Notes: generated by a model from the letters alone, not told the origin. DNA of 64,000 nt from JAAUTS01 sp034440395 (GCA_034440395.1 JAWXBW010000013.1:1-64000); one strand, 5' to 3'. Numbered from the stretch's first letter, positions 51,424 to 60,267 are shown. Made by a program: numbers and translations.

Positions 51424-52164
51424 ATGTCCATTCCACGTTTTTATTGTTTAGATTTTTCTGAAGCTTGTTTAAGCGAGGAAGAGTCGCACCATGCTCACAC
51501 GGTTTTGCGTTTGAAAGAAGGAGATCAGATTAGTTTGTTTGACGGTAAGGGCGCGGAAGCTAAAGCGCAAATCTTGCAGACCGATAAATGTTCGTTACGC
51601 TACAAGATTATTACTCAGAACAGAAGTTTTCTGAGGAACTTTCAGCTCACTTTAGGACAAGCCATTCCTAAGGGGAAGTCGATGGATTTTATTGTGCAAA
51701 AAAGCACAGAACTTGGTGTGGCTGTCATTGCGCCGATTTTATCAGACCGTAGCGTAGTTCAATTAGAAGGCGAAAAAATCGAATCCAAACAACAGAAGTG
51801 GAGTCAGACCGCCTTAGAAGCTTGTAAGCAGTGCGGGCAAAATTACCTACCCACTGTTTCCCCTGCAGTTAAACTCGGGGATTTTTTGGAGAACTATCGC
51901 AAGTCCAGTGCTTTGAAACTTATCGCCTCTCTTCAATCTGATGCCAAGCCGCTCCGAGCCACCTTAGCGGAAGCTCGGGAGAATGGCATGAAGTTAAGCG
52001 AAGTCATTTATTTGATCGGACCTGAGGGGGATTTTACGCCCTCTGAAATTGGTCAAGCCCGCAGTGCTGGTTATCTTCCTGTATCCTTAGGGCCGAATAT
52101 CTTAAGAACTGAAACTGCCACACTTTTCCTGACCAGTGCTTTGCTTTACGAGCTACAGAGTTGA
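51424..52164 (+). CDS. rsmE: 16S rRNA (uracil-1498-N3) methyltransferase
   Basis: 246 residues, SPOUT fold with a C-terminal knot. N-terminal PUA-like part (EESHHAHTVLRLKEGDQISL), then KGKSMDFIVQKSTELGV, and the SAM knot LIGPEGDFTPSEI and SLGPNILRTETA. Follows dnaJ by 30 bp, a neighbourhood seen in many bacteria. Confidence 0.94.
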   Translation: MSIPRFYCLDFSEACLSEEESHHAHTVLRLKEGDQISLFDGKGAEAKAQILQTDKCSLRYKIITQNRSFLRNFQLTLGQAIPKGKSMDFIVQKSTELGVAVIAPILSDRSVVQLEGEKIESKQQKWSQTALEACKQCGQNYLPTVSPAVKLGDFLENYRKSSALKLIASLQSDAKPLRATLAEARENGMKLSEVIYLIGPEGDFTPSEIGQARSAGYLPVSLGPNILRTETATLFLTSALLYELQS

Positions 52165-52252
52165 AACATTGAGATGGTAATTAAACAGTTACCGTTTCGT
52201 TACTTTAATAAAAGGCGGCAAAGTTTTATGCACTTGCCCAGCAATTCATTGA

Positions 52253-53740
52253 TTACAACTCGATCCAGCTGTTGCCGTCTTTTTGGAGGAGCAGTTCGGA
52301 TTCGTTCGGACCCCAACTGCCTTCGGGGTATAGAGCTATGGGGGCTTCAGCCCAGCCGCTGGTGACGGCATCCACGATCCGCCAAGCTTCCAGCACTTCA
52401 TCCGCACGGGTGAAGAGGGTGGAGTCGCCCACGATAAAGTCGTGCAATAGCCGTTCATAAGCTTCGGGGGAGTAAGAGCCGAATTTTGATTTGTAAGCGA
52501 AGTCCATGTCAACGGATCCCATAGCACTTTTCCCTGGTATTTTAGCATTGAAGCGTAGGTGGATACCTTCATCAGGCTGGAGGCGGATGTGTAAACGGTT
52601 ACGGTGAAGTTGTTCACAGTTATCAGTGCTTTTAAATAGAGCAAGGGGCGGGCGTTTAAAGACGACGACGATTTCGCTAGCGCGTTTATTCAGTGCCTTA
52701 CCGGTTCGGAGGTAGAAGGGAACGCCAGCCCAGCGCCAGTTATCTATTGTAAGTTTTAGGCCTACGTAGGTTTCTGTTTTAGATTCGGGTGCTACACGAT
52801 CGCTGCTGCGGTAGCCTTCGTATTGGGCGCGGATGGCGATTTTAGCGACGTCTTCTGGCGTAGGGGTGTTGATGGACTTTAGGACTTTTACTTTTTCATC
52901 GCGAATGGCGTCTGAGTTTAAGCTGCCGGGAGGTTCCATAGCGGTGATGGTGAGGAGTTGCATGAGATGGTTTTGCACCATGTCTCGCACGGCACCGACG
53001 CCGTCATAGTAGCCGCCGCGGGTCCCCACGCCTTCTGCCTCCGCTACGGTGATCTGGACGTGATCTATGAGGGAACGGTTCCATAGAGGTTCGTAAATCG
53101 AGTTGGCAAAGCGGAAGTAGATGAGGTTTTGAACGGTTTCTTTTCCGAGATAGTGGTCGATGCGGTAGAGGGCGGATTCGGCAATGACGTCTTGGAGGGA
53201 GGTAACGAGATTTTTGGCGGATTGGTAGTCGTGACCGAAAGGTTTTTCAATAACTACGCGGCCTTCTTCGTCTCCCGTGCCGACTAGGCCGACGTGGTTT
53301 AACTGTTCGACGACTTCTTGAAAAAACTCAGGGGCAGTGGCTAGGTAAAAAAGGAATTGCTGAATACCTTTGGCTTTTTGGAGGGCTTGAAGTTTAACTT
53401 TTAGGCTTTCGTAAGCTGTGGGGTCGTCGAAATTACCGTTATGGTAGCTGACGTGGGATTTAAAGTTGTCCCAGTCGGAAGTTTCGATGGGGGCAAAGCG
53501 GGAGAATTTTTTTGTGCCTTCTTCCATTTCTTCACGGAAGGAGTCATTTGATTTTTCCCGGCGGGCAAACCCGATAATTTCGAATTGGTCAGGTAAGGCT
53601 TTCTCTTTGAAAAGACCAAAGACGCCAGGGACGAGTTTACGCTTGGTCAGATCGCCGCTGGCACCGAAGATGACGAGGGCGAAAGGCTTGGCATTCCGCC
53701 CGGGTTGGGTGCTGGGACTGGGGTTAGGTTCCTGAAACAT
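52253..53740 (-). CDS. zwf: Glucose-6-phosphate dehydrogenase
   Basis: First enzyme of the oxidative pentose-phosphate pathway. N-terminal IFGASGDLTKRKLVP is the NADP loop, RIDHYLGKE the active-site motif with the catalytic His-Asp context, and the C-terminal domain is complete. 495 residues is normal. It follows pgl by 65 bp on the same strand. Confidence 0.96.
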   Translation of the reverse strand: MFQEPNPSPSTQPGRNAKPFALVIFGASGDLTKRKLVPGVFGLFKEKALPDQFEIIGFARREKSNDSFREEMEEGTKKFSRFAPIETSDWDNFKSHVSYHNGNFDDPTAYESLKVKLQALQKAKGIQQFLFYLATAPEFFQEVVEQLNHVGLVGTGDEEGRVVIEKPFGHDYQSAKNLVTSLQDVIAESALYRIDHYLGKETVQNLIYFRFANSIYEPLWNRSLIDHVQITVAEAEGVGTRGGYYDGVGAVRDMVQNHLMQLLTITAMEPPGSLNSDAIRDEKVKVLKSINTPTPEDVAKIAIRAQYEGYRSSDRVAPESKTETYVGLKLTIDNWRWAGVPFYLRTGKALNKRASEIVVVFKRPPLALFKSTDNCEQLHRNRLHIRLQPDEGIHLRFNAKIPGKSAMGSVDMDFAYKSKFGSYSPEAYERLLHDFIVGDSTLFTRADEVLEAWRIVDAVTSGWAEAPIALYPEGSWGPNESELLLQKDGNSWIEL

Positions 53741-53805
53741 AGAGGTTAGATTTTATGGCCGGGCTCGCATTGAAGGTAGCGGGGAAGTGAAGTAAACTTC
53801 AACAT

Positions 53806-54480
53806 TTACTTCACGCAGTTGTAGATGGAAAGAAGTTCACTCTTAGACTCGATCCGTGCAGCGGGGAAGGTTGTGTCGGTTTTTGTTTCCAGCTTGGTGA
53901 GCCATTCTTGTTTTCCAGCGCCCTTTGAAACGAAAAGAATTTCCCGGGCTTGGAAGAAAAGGCGGTAGGTCATGGTGAGGCGCACGCCATCCACTTGGGG
54001 CACCCAGCACTGTGTGGTGTAGTGGGAATCTTCTAACAAGGCTGGGGTTCCAGGAAAAAGCGAAGCGGTGTGACCGTCATTTCCCACGCCTAAGAGAACG
54101 AGGTCGAAGCGCGGTGGGTGGCCTAATTCTTTACTGATGCGGCGGCGGTAATCCAGAGCCGCTTCCTCAGGCTTGGCTAATTCTGTGCGCCAACGCTCCA
54201 GCCTAATTTTATGCGGATAGAAACATTCGTAGATCATACGGTAGTTACTGTCCGCATGGTCGGAGGGGACCCAACGCTCGTCCCCAATAAAAAGAACGGT
54301 GGAAGACCAAGGCCAATCCGTCTTCGCTAAAGCCTTGTAGAAACTCTCTGGGCTAGAGCCGCCGGAGAGGGAAACATAGAAAGTGCCGCGAGCATTTAAG
54401 GCTTCGGTTCCGAGTTCACGCCATTTTGCGATGAGGGCATCTATCCATTCCTGTTCCGTTTCAAATTTAGTATGATTCAT
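53806..54480 (-). CDS. pgl: 6-phosphogluconolactonase
   Basis: 224 residues, DevB-type. Phosphate-binding YVSLSGGSSPESFYK near residue 40, IGDERWVPSDHADSNYRM and LLGVGNDGHTASLFPG. Hydrolyses the product of zwf. Divergent from the PPK2 gene. Confidence 0.93.
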   Translation of the reverse strand: MNHTKFETEQEWIDALIAKWRELGTEALNARGTFYVSLSGGSSPESFYKALAKTDWPWSSTVLFIGDERWVPSDHADSNYRMIYECFYPHKIRLERWRTELAKPEEAALDYRRRISKELGHPPRFDLVLLGVGNDGHTASLFPGTPALLEDSHYTTQCWVPQVDGVRLTMTYRLFFQAREILFVSKGAGKQEWLTKLETKTDTTFPAARIESKSELLSIYNCVK

Positions 54481-54581
54481 GAGCTAAGATATGAACGGGA
54501 AAAATTCAAGCTTAAGCAAGGAAAAATTAACTTCCTTTTCTTCTTCCCAGCGGTAAAGAAAAGCGTTAGAGACAGTGCGCT

Positions 54582-55316
54582 ATGGGACTGCTTCAGAATC
54601 TTGACCTCACGACACAAATCCAAGAGAAGGCTGATTATAAGGCTAAACTTTTAAAATATCAGCTGGATCTACTCATGCTGCAAAGGCGTCTGCTTGAGTC
54701 GAAGCAAAACCTAATCATAGTTGTTGAAGGGCCTGATGCTGCTGGTAAAGGCGGCGTGATTAAGCGGTTTAATGAGCATTTAGATCCGAGGCATATCCGA
54801 GTTTACTCCACTATTAAGCCGACAGAAGATGAACTGCGGCATCATTACTTTTGGCGATTTTGGACAAAAATTCCTGCTCAGGGAGAGATCGCCATTTTTG
54901 ATCGTAGTTGGTATGGACGTGTTTTAGTGGAGAGAGTGGAGGGGTTTGCTACGAAGGGGGAATGGAAGCGGGCCTACGATGAGATTAATCATTTTGAGAA
55001 ATCGTTGGCGGATAATGGTTCAGTTATTCTCAAATTTTATCTGCACATCACCAAGGAAGAGCAGCTTGCTCGTTTCAAAAAACGGGAAGAAGATCCGTAT
55101 AAGCGCTGGAAAATAAATGATGAGGATTGGCGCAATCGCGAGAAATGGGATCTGCATAATGAGGCAGCAGAAGAGATGTTTGAAAAAACAAACCAGCCTC
55201 ACGCACCTTGGCATTTAATCGAAGGCAACTTCAAGTGGCACGCGCGGGTCAAGGTGTTAAGAACTGTGGCGAAGGCGTTAGAGTCCGCTCTAGGTAAGAC
55301 AAAGGAGCCTGCTTAA
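54582..55316 (+). CDS. Polyphosphate kinase 2 family protein
   Basis: 244 residues with PPK2 motifs: Walker A EGPDAAGKGG, Walker B FDRSWYGR, the lid motif KRRLL-type arginines and EEDPYKRWK. PPK2 enzymes transfer phosphate between polyphosphate and nucleotides; class (ADP or AMP preference) cannot be fixed here. The Ppx protein encoded at 14.9 kb would degrade the same polymer. Confidence 0.93.
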   Translation: MGLLQNLDLTTQIQEKADYKAKLLKYQLDLLMLQRRLLESKQNLIIVVEGPDAAGKGGVIKRFNEHLDPRHIRVYSTIKPTEDELRHHYFWRFWTKIPAQGEIAIFDRSWYGRVLVERVEGFATKGEWKRAYDEINHFEKSLADNGSVILKFYLHITKEEQLARFKKREEDPYKRWKINDEDWRNREKWDLHNEAAEEMFEKTNQPHAPWHLIEGNFKWHARVKVLRTVAKALESALGKTKEPA

Positions 55317-55347
55317 TCTGAAAGGACTAAGATTCTGGATATAATCT

Positions 55348-55782
55348 ATGACGTCTCAACTTCCTGATCGGCCTGAATTGACTTCACGCGTTAAGGTATA
55401 TTTTTATGACACAGATGCGGGTGGGGTCGTGCATAACATCGCCTACCTTCGCATGGTGGAGCAGGTGCGTTCGGATTTTGCGGAATTGTTAGGTTGGAAA
55501 TTAGGAGAGATGACACGTGGGGGGGATTGCCCTGTTGTGGCCCGGACGGAGATTGATTACGTGAAGCCTGCCCGGCTGGGGGATACCTTAATTATTGGCG
55601 TCAAGTTGGTGCGTATGGAGAAAGTCCGTTTTCATCTGGAGTTTACGATTCAGCGTGATTTAGATGAGGTTTTATTGAGCCGAGTTAAGCAGGTTATGGT
55701 GCCCGTCTCCTTAGCCACGATGCGGCCCGTGGCTTTAAGAAAAGATTGGCTGGCGAAGTGGCCTGAGTTGAGTTCGGTTTAG
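55348..55782 (+). CDS. Hotdog-fold acyl-CoA thioesterase (YbgC-like)
   Basis: 144 residues, RVKVYFYDTDAGGVVHNIAYLRMVEQVR with the catalytic Asp in YDTDAGG and the YVKPARLGD helix. YbgC in other bacteria is encoded with tol-pal and acts on phospholipid acyl-CoA. Tol-pal genes are not adjacent here. Follows ppk2 by 31 bp. Confidence 0.9.
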   Translation: MTSQLPDRPELTSRVKVYFYDTDAGGVVHNIAYLRMVEQVRSDFAELLGWKLGEMTRGGDCPVVARTEIDYVKPARLGDTLIIGVKLVRMEKVRFHLEFTIQRDLDEVLLSRVKQVMVPVSLATMRPVALRKDWLAKWPELSSV

Positions 55783-55941
55783 GGGTTGGATTTTTTCGGG
55801 ATCAATTTCTCATGCATCCTCCTGAGGACGACGGGAAGAACGCATAGGTGCTGTTTTCCTGCGTTTGGTGTCCGTCCCGCCGTGGCGGATGGATCGTAGT
55901 CACAACTATTGGGTTCCCTTTTGGATCGTCGCAAACCGAAT

Positions 55942-56208
55942 TTAGCGGACTTCAATCAGATGGTCGCCCATTTCAACATGTTCTATAATATCGGGTAGAA
56001 GTCGCAAGAATTGAGCCAGCAGGAAGGAATTGCGGCAGTTTCCGACCCGCAACCAAATTACCACGGGAGTGGGAGTGGAAAAAATTCCAGATTGGGTCGT
56101 CCTCGGATTCACGCAGCCCGACGTCTACTACATGCTCAGCTTGATGCCCATGAGCCGCCAAGATCCGGGCTAGGCTCGGGGTAAATTAGCATCAACAACA
56201 AACCGCAT
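55942..56208 (-). pseudogene. Decayed DUF5615-family toxin (second copy)
   Basis: From ATG at 56208: RFVVDANLPR, a one-base deletion, then LARILAAHGHQAEHVVDVGL, RESEDDPIWN, a frameshift with loss of the LVTKDDDF region, VVIWLRVGNCRNS, another shift and LLPDIIEHVEMGDHLIEVR to TAA at 55942. The protein pieces match the intact toxin at 454-792 in order. It cannot be expressed as one protein. Confidence 0.75.
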
Positions 56209-56238
56209 GATCACACCATTTGTAATACGGTGTGATCA
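56208..56238. repeat. 10-bp perfect inverted repeat in the decayed toxin-antitoxin locus
   Basis: TGATCACACC (56208-56217) and GGTGTGATCA (56229-56238), loop of 11 nt. It covers the antitoxin stop and the toxin start codon. The intact-toxin copy at 0.8 kb lacks it. Confidence 0.8.
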
Positions 56239-56435
56239 ACTTGGTCGGCGGCATACTGGAGTCAGGCATGAATGTCTGCCTCCTCGAGATTAGGATAATC
56301 TTGAAGGATCTCGGCGTGGCTAGACCCATGAGCCAGCAGTTCCAAAACGTCCTTAACTCGCATCCGTATTCCTCAGATGCAGGGTCTACCTCCGCATTGC
56401 TTAGGATTGAACGTAATACGATCTATATGATTCAT
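56211..56435 (-). pseudogene. Decayed DUF433-family antitoxin (second copy)
   Basis: A 75-codon frame beginning MNHIDRITFNPKQCGGRPCI that contains two in-frame TGA codons (56373-56375 and 56262-56264). Between them GIRMRVKDVLELLAHGSSHA and EILQDYPNLEEADIHA match the DUF433 family. The expected residues at the stops are Arg and Cys (CGA and TGC to TGA). Three bases separate it from the toxin relic. Confidence 0.8.
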
Positions 56436-56650
56436 AATTATAAGTTACCAAGGCTCAAACCTTTTGCGGGTATTCATTTTTCTCGGCGGAAAGGAAATAC
56501 GTCACGGCATTGTTGTGTGTCCTACTTTCATTTATTCGGAAATGCTAATTGATTCATTTTTGGTGCGGAAGCCTACTGGCTACGAACAGTTCAACAGTTC
56601 ATATGGCTGTCCCCCTCTAGCGGAACAAGGGGGAGATTAGAAGAATTTCA

Positions 56651-57832
56651 TTAAAAATCTTCAAAAAGCTCACGCTGTTTTTCTTGGTCCAGTCTGCTTA
56701 ATAGGGAGAGGCAACGGGCAGTAAACCATGATAGGGCGACGCCGAAAAGGAGGGGGAAGAGGTGCCACCAGATTTTTCCTAGCTCGTAGGAGAAGTAGGA
56801 ACCTAGGAGGCAAAGTGTTAGATAAACGAGAAGTAAGGATAAGCTGACAGGACGTGAAGGGATTAGGGCAAAGGCACCTGCGGCTGAACAGGCACTGACG
56901 ATAATAAGTAGGTAAAAGAAACTGTTTAGTTCGCTGGTGAATCGTTGAGAGAGGAGTTGGCGTAAGGTCTGGTCTTGCAGATAAACGGAAGGGAGCGCCC
57001 CAGCGGGGCTGGTCACGGGAGAATAGGTGCCGGGGGCTTCGGTGCCGACGAGTATTATTCTGCGCCGGATTTCGTGAAAGCCTTCTAAGCCGCTACCGCC
57101 GTTGCGTAAATCTTCGGCTGAGATAATGGCGGAATAAAATTCGGTAGCGTCCGCCTTTTTACTGAAGATATTATAATGGATCAAGGTGCGGCACTCGGCA
57201 TCTACGGGGATAGTTAGGAGGAGTTTATTTTCTTTGTTTCTTAGGGTAATATGTTCATTAGGCAGTATTTTACTGGCTGACCAGTCAGCTCCTAGGTGGC
57301 TGGCAACGACTTGCAGGGCAAAGGAGGCTTGCCACGTGTTATTAGTCCAAAGAGCCAAAGCGACTTTTTCTAGAGGCTGGTTAGGGGATTGTAGCCAACG
57401 CGAAGGAGCCGTGTTAGCTGCGGAAACGAAGGGGGCTGGGACGGATCGGGGGCTAGTCTGGGAGATGATGACGGAGGGGAAGCGAGCCATTTGGTTGGCT
57501 AATTGGATGTCGTAGATGGGATAAAGGGGATCACCTTCTTCTATGGGCAGATCAAGTGCCATGACCGAGGGAGAAAAAGGGCTCAGCGTATTTAAGAGAA
57601 TAGCGTAGTCTAGGCTAGACCAAGGCCATGCTTGGCCATCTATTTTTTTAATGGTAACGAGCTCAATGGGTAGTTCTGGAACGGCGGGGTCGAGTTGTTG
57701 ATAATAACGCAGTAATTTGTAATCCCACTTATGGAGGAGCTGGGACTGCCAGAGTAGGCAGGAGAGCCCCGCACATAAGACAACAGCGAGCCAAGGCAAA
57801 AGCGTGAGAAAGAGCAGGCGGATTCGTTCCAT
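56651..57832 (-). CDS. CHASE2-domain membrane protein without output domain
   Basis: 393 residues: one N-terminal span (8-29), a periplasmic CHASE2 domain with IKKIDGQAWPWSSLDYAILL, MALDLPIEEGDPLYP, RRIILVGTEAPGTYSPVTSP, and three closing spans (about 300-372) ending shortly after a cytoplasmic stub. CHASE2 sensors normally carry a cyclase, kinase or phosphatase after these spans. None follows here, nor in the next gene on this strand. It may act through another protein. Confidence 0.8.
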   Translation of the reverse strand: MERIRLLFLTLLPWLAVVLCAGLSCLLWQSQLLHKWDYKLLRYYQQLDPAVPELPIELVTIKKIDGQAWPWSSLDYAILLNTLSPFSPSVMALDLPIEEGDPLYPIYDIQLANQMARFPSVIISQTSPRSVPAPFVSAANTAPSRWLQSPNQPLEKVALALWTNNTWQASFALQVVASHLGADWSASKILPNEHITLRNKENKLLLTIPVDAECRTLIHYNIFSKKADATEFYSAIISAEDLRNGGSGLEGFHEIRRRIILVGTEAPGTYSPVTSPAGALPSVYLQDQTLRQLLSQRFTSELNSFFYLLIIVSACSAAGAFALIPSRPVSLSLLLVYLTLCLLGSYFSYELGKIWWHLFPLLFGVALSWFTARCLSLLSRLDQEKQRELFEDF

Positions 57833-57957
57833 GTCTCTTATTACACGTTTAAGAGTAACAAGGGGAGAAAATTAGTGAATACCAGCGTGAAAGAAGTATT
57901 GATCCAGCTAATTAAGCAACGAGGGGAACTAATTTCAAGAATTTAAAGAACTTTTAC

Positions 57958-57987
57958 TTGCCATGAGGTAAAGCCTACGGCTTAATT
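57958..57987 (+). promoter_or_regulatory. Possible atp operon promoter
   Basis: TTGCCA (57958-57963), 18-bp spacer, TTAATT (57982-57987), 12 nt before the atpB ATG at 58000. A weak match. Confidence 0.35.
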
Positions 57988-57999
57988 TCGCCCTCATTT

Positions 58000-58896
58000 A
58001 TGTTTCTGTTTCATTTAGCTTCAACACTAGAACCTCACGCAACAGGTGCGCACAGCGAGCATGTTCCCCTGCCCATGATTGCTCCTAAACTTTTTGAGGT
58101 GTTCGGTTTGCCTGTGACGAACTCCATGTTGGTCTCATCGGTAGTGGCAGTGGTTATTATTATTTTCGCTCAAGTTGCTTTACGTAATGTTTCTTTAATC
58201 CCTAGTCCCGCTCAAAACTTTTTTGAAATACTGATTGAAAAACTTAGTGTCGTGCTTGAGGGCGTGCTGGGTTGGGATTTGCTGAAGCAGACTTTTTGGT
58301 TCTTTGCCTCTATTTTTATTTTCATCATGGCCTGCAATTTACAGGCACTCATGCCTGGTGTAGGCACGATCGGCGTGGGTACTGGCCCAACATGGTATAA
58401 TCTTAATCAGGTGTCTCATCCCTTTATGCGTGGTGCGAATGCGGACGCAAATATGACCTTGGCTCTGGCTTTGTCTTTCTTCGCCATGTGGATATTCTGG
58501 GCCTTGAAGTTTAATGGGCCTGTTGGTGTTGTGAAGCATTTATTTATCCCGAATGCTAAAATGCCTACAGGGATTTTTATCATTGTGTTACCTTTCTTTA
58601 TTTTTGTCGGGTTCATTGAAATTATTTCCATCATGGTGCGCCCTGTCTCCTTGACCTTCCGTTTGTTTGGAAACATTTATGGCGGCGAAGCCATCATCGA
58701 CCAAATCAAACACATGGCTCCTTCGATTTGGATGAAAGCCCTAGCTCTTCTTCCTGTTTACACCTACGAGCTTCTCGTGGCTTTGGTGCAGGCACTCGTT
58801 TTTTGTCTCCTCACCGCGGTCTTCACGGCTTTAATTTGCCGTCATGATGACCATGGGGATAAGCATGCGGATAAACATGGGGAGAAAGCCCATTAA
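58000..58896 (+). CDS. atpB: ATP synthase F0 subunit a
   Basis: 298 residues, membrane half-channel for protons. Visible: PSPAQNFFEILIE, the conserved spans, SVSLTFRLFGNIYGGE with the essential Arg and AYELLVALVQALVFCLLT. C-terminal tail is His/Asp/Lys-rich (DDHGDKHADKHGEKAH), unusual for subunit a. First gene of atpB-E-F-H-A-G-D; no atpI is seen before it. Confidence 0.95.
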   Translation: MFLFHLASTLEPHATGAHSEHVPLPMIAPKLFEVFGLPVTNSMLVSSVVAVVIIIFAQVALRNVSLIPSPAQNFFEILIEKLSVVLEGVLGWDLLKQTFWFFASIFIFIMACNLQALMPGVGTIGVGTGPTWYNLNQVSHPFMRGANADANMTLALALSFFAMWIFWALKFNGPVGVVKHLFIPNAKMPTGIFIIVLPFFIFVGFIEIISIMVRPVSLTFRLFGNIYGGEAIIDQIKHMAPSIWMKALALLPVYTYELLVALVQALVFCLLTAVFTALICRHDDHGDKHADKHGEKAH

Positions 58897-58979
58897 GCCG
58901 TCACCACTTTGGCTGTCAGACGGTGGCATCAACTGCCGGGGCACTCGAAACAACACTCAAACTAAGAAAAAACAAAACT

Positions 58980-59168
58980 ATGGAAGGTAATATTCAAATC
59001 GCACTCGCCGCCCTCGGCGCCGCCCTCGCAGTAGGCTTCATCGGAGCTAAGGCAGCTGAGGGCGTTGCCCGTAACCCCGGCGCAGCCACACCCATTCTCG
59101 TTCAGTCCATCCTTGCGATGGCTTTGGCCGAAGGGGTGCTCTTCATCACCATCTTCATGGGCAAATAG
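58980..59168 (+). CDS. atpE: ATP synthase F0 subunit c
   Basis: 62 residues in two helices with the loop VARNPGAA; the ion-binding Glu is in LAEGVL of helix 2. No Gln plus Ser/Thr set of sodium-type rings is visible, so a proton ring is likely. The ATG at 58980 (MEGNIQIALAALG) is preferred to a frame 19 codons longer that shows no hydrophobic lead. Confidence 0.93.
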   Translation: MEGNIQIALAALGAALAVGFIGAKAAEGVARNPGAATPILVQSILAMALAEGVLFITIFMGK

Positions 59169-59180
59169 TCCAATCAGAAA

Positions 59181-59209
59181 CGTGCGCTTGAGCCAAGCTT
59201 GAGCGCACG
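59181..59209 (+). other. Strong hairpin between atpE and atpF
   Basis: CGTGCGCTTGAGC-CAA-GCTTGAGCGCACG is a 13-bp stem (two G-T wobbles) with a 3-nt loop. A T-rich stretch follows only after about 12 nt, so full termination is doubtful. It may shield the atpE end from decay or trim read-through, supporting the larger need for subunit c. Confidence 0.7.
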
Positions 59210-59254
59210 CTTTCATCCCTCTTTTTTAGTTAGCTTTTAACCAGATCACGTAGC

Positions 59255-59812
59255 ATGAATGACTTATTATTTTTAGCAGCAGCTGAGGCTCAATCAGATG
59301 GCATCGTCCCAGGTTTAGTGCGTAAGTTCGAAGGCGTAGGCGTCAACACGGGTGGTCTTATTGCCCAGATCATTGTTTTCGCTGTCCTTGCCTTTGCTCT
59401 GAAAAAATTTGCCTTTGATCCGATTCTTGCCGTCATGGATCAGCGCCGTAAAGAAATCGAAGCCTCACTGGCTAACGCTGAACAAATTAAAAAAGAACTG
59501 GCCGAAGCCGAAGCTAATCGCAAAGAGATTGTGAGACAAGCCAACGTTGACGCTATGGCACTGATTGAAGAAGCTAAGAAAAGTGCTGATGCCCTTGGAG
59601 GCAAGAAAATGGCGGAAGCGGCTGCACAGGCTGAGCTTATTCTTCTCCGGGCTGAAGAAACCGCGCTGCGTGACCGTGAAAAACTCCTTTCCGATTTGAA
59701 AAAAGAAGTCGCTAGCCTTGTAATCCAAACTACAGGCAAAGTTCTAGGCCGCACCATTACCTCTGAGGACGAAGCCCGCCTCCGTCAAGAAGTGGTCGGC
59801 AGCGTTTCCTAA
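59255..59812 (+). CDS. atpF: ATP synthase F0 subunit b
   Basis: 185 residues: one span near 28-48 (IAQIIVFAVLAFALKKFAF), then the hydrophilic helix typical of subunit b (ALIEEAKKSADALGGKKMAE). Peripheral stalk of the synthase. Separated from atpE by 86 bp with the hairpin. Confidence 0.93.
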   Translation: MNDLLFLAAAEAQSDGIVPGLVRKFEGVGVNTGGLIAQIIVFAVLAFALKKFAFDPILAVMDQRRKEIEASLANAEQIKKELAEAEANRKEIVRQANVDAMALIEEAKKSADALGGKKMAEAAAQAELILLRAEETALRDREKLLSDLKKEVASLVIQTTGKVLGRTITSEDEARLRQEVVGSVS

Positions 59813-59833
59813 GTAACTCTATTTTTATCCATC

Positions 59834-60223
59834 ATGAAAATCAATCGCGAGTCCCGTTCCATGGCCAAGAAGCTTTATAATAGCTGCTTGTCCGCTGGCA
59901 TTCTCGACGAAAAACGTGCGCTGCAGGTTGTCACCTATATCGTGCAAAACAAGCCGCGTAATTATTTCCCGATTTTAAATCGTTTAAAAAAACTTATCTC
60001 TCTTAAGCTAGCAGAATCTTCCGCTGTGGTAGAATCTCCCCAATCTCTCGGTTCGGAAGAGTCCGCCATTACCGCTAAAATTCGTCAACGCTTCGGTGCT
60101 CATGTCAGTGTTAAATTTACCCAGAAACCAGAATTGCTCGGTGGCCTTCGCATCACGGTAGGAAGCCAAGTCTGGGACGGCAGCATCCAGACACGTCTGA
60201 AGAATTTACAAAACAGTTTTTAA
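59834..60223 (+). CDS. atpH: ATP synthase F1 subunit delta
   Basis: 129 residues, against about 175 in E. coli. The C-terminal part is well conserved (VKFTQKPELLGGLRITVGSQ, then DGSIQTRLKNL). The N-terminal helical domain, which binds the alpha subunit, is shortened to about 80 residues and looks reduced. Follows atpF by 21 bp. Confidence 0.9.
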   Translation: MKINRESRSMAKKLYNSCLSAGILDEKRALQVVTYIVQNKPRNYFPILNRLKKLISLKLAESSAVVESPQSLGSEESAITAKIRQRFGAHVSVKFTQKPELLGGLRITVGSQVWDGSIQTRLKNLQNSF

Positions 60224-60267
60224 TTAACCCTTTAACAGCACCTTAAACCAACCAGAAACACATCGCT

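Noticed and set aside
52167..52200. GGTAA/TTACC stem between rsmE and zwf as a terminator.
   Set aside because: Five base pairs and a poor T run are not enough.
55340..55345. TATAAT directly before the thioesterase start.
   Set aside because: Only two bases separate it from the ATG, so transcription would begin inside the gene, and no -35 box is found 16-18 bp upstream.
55783..55941. Possible transposase relic between the thioesterase gene and the decayed toxin.
   Set aside because: No frame gives a recognisable peptide.
16981..56375. In-frame TGA codons in three toxin-antitoxin reading frames suggested TGA read as an amino acid.
   Set aside because: Intact genes in the window end in TGA (for example ATGA overlaps at 14891, 16433, 19738 and 23403), and the affected loci also carry indels. 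Simple decay explains them.
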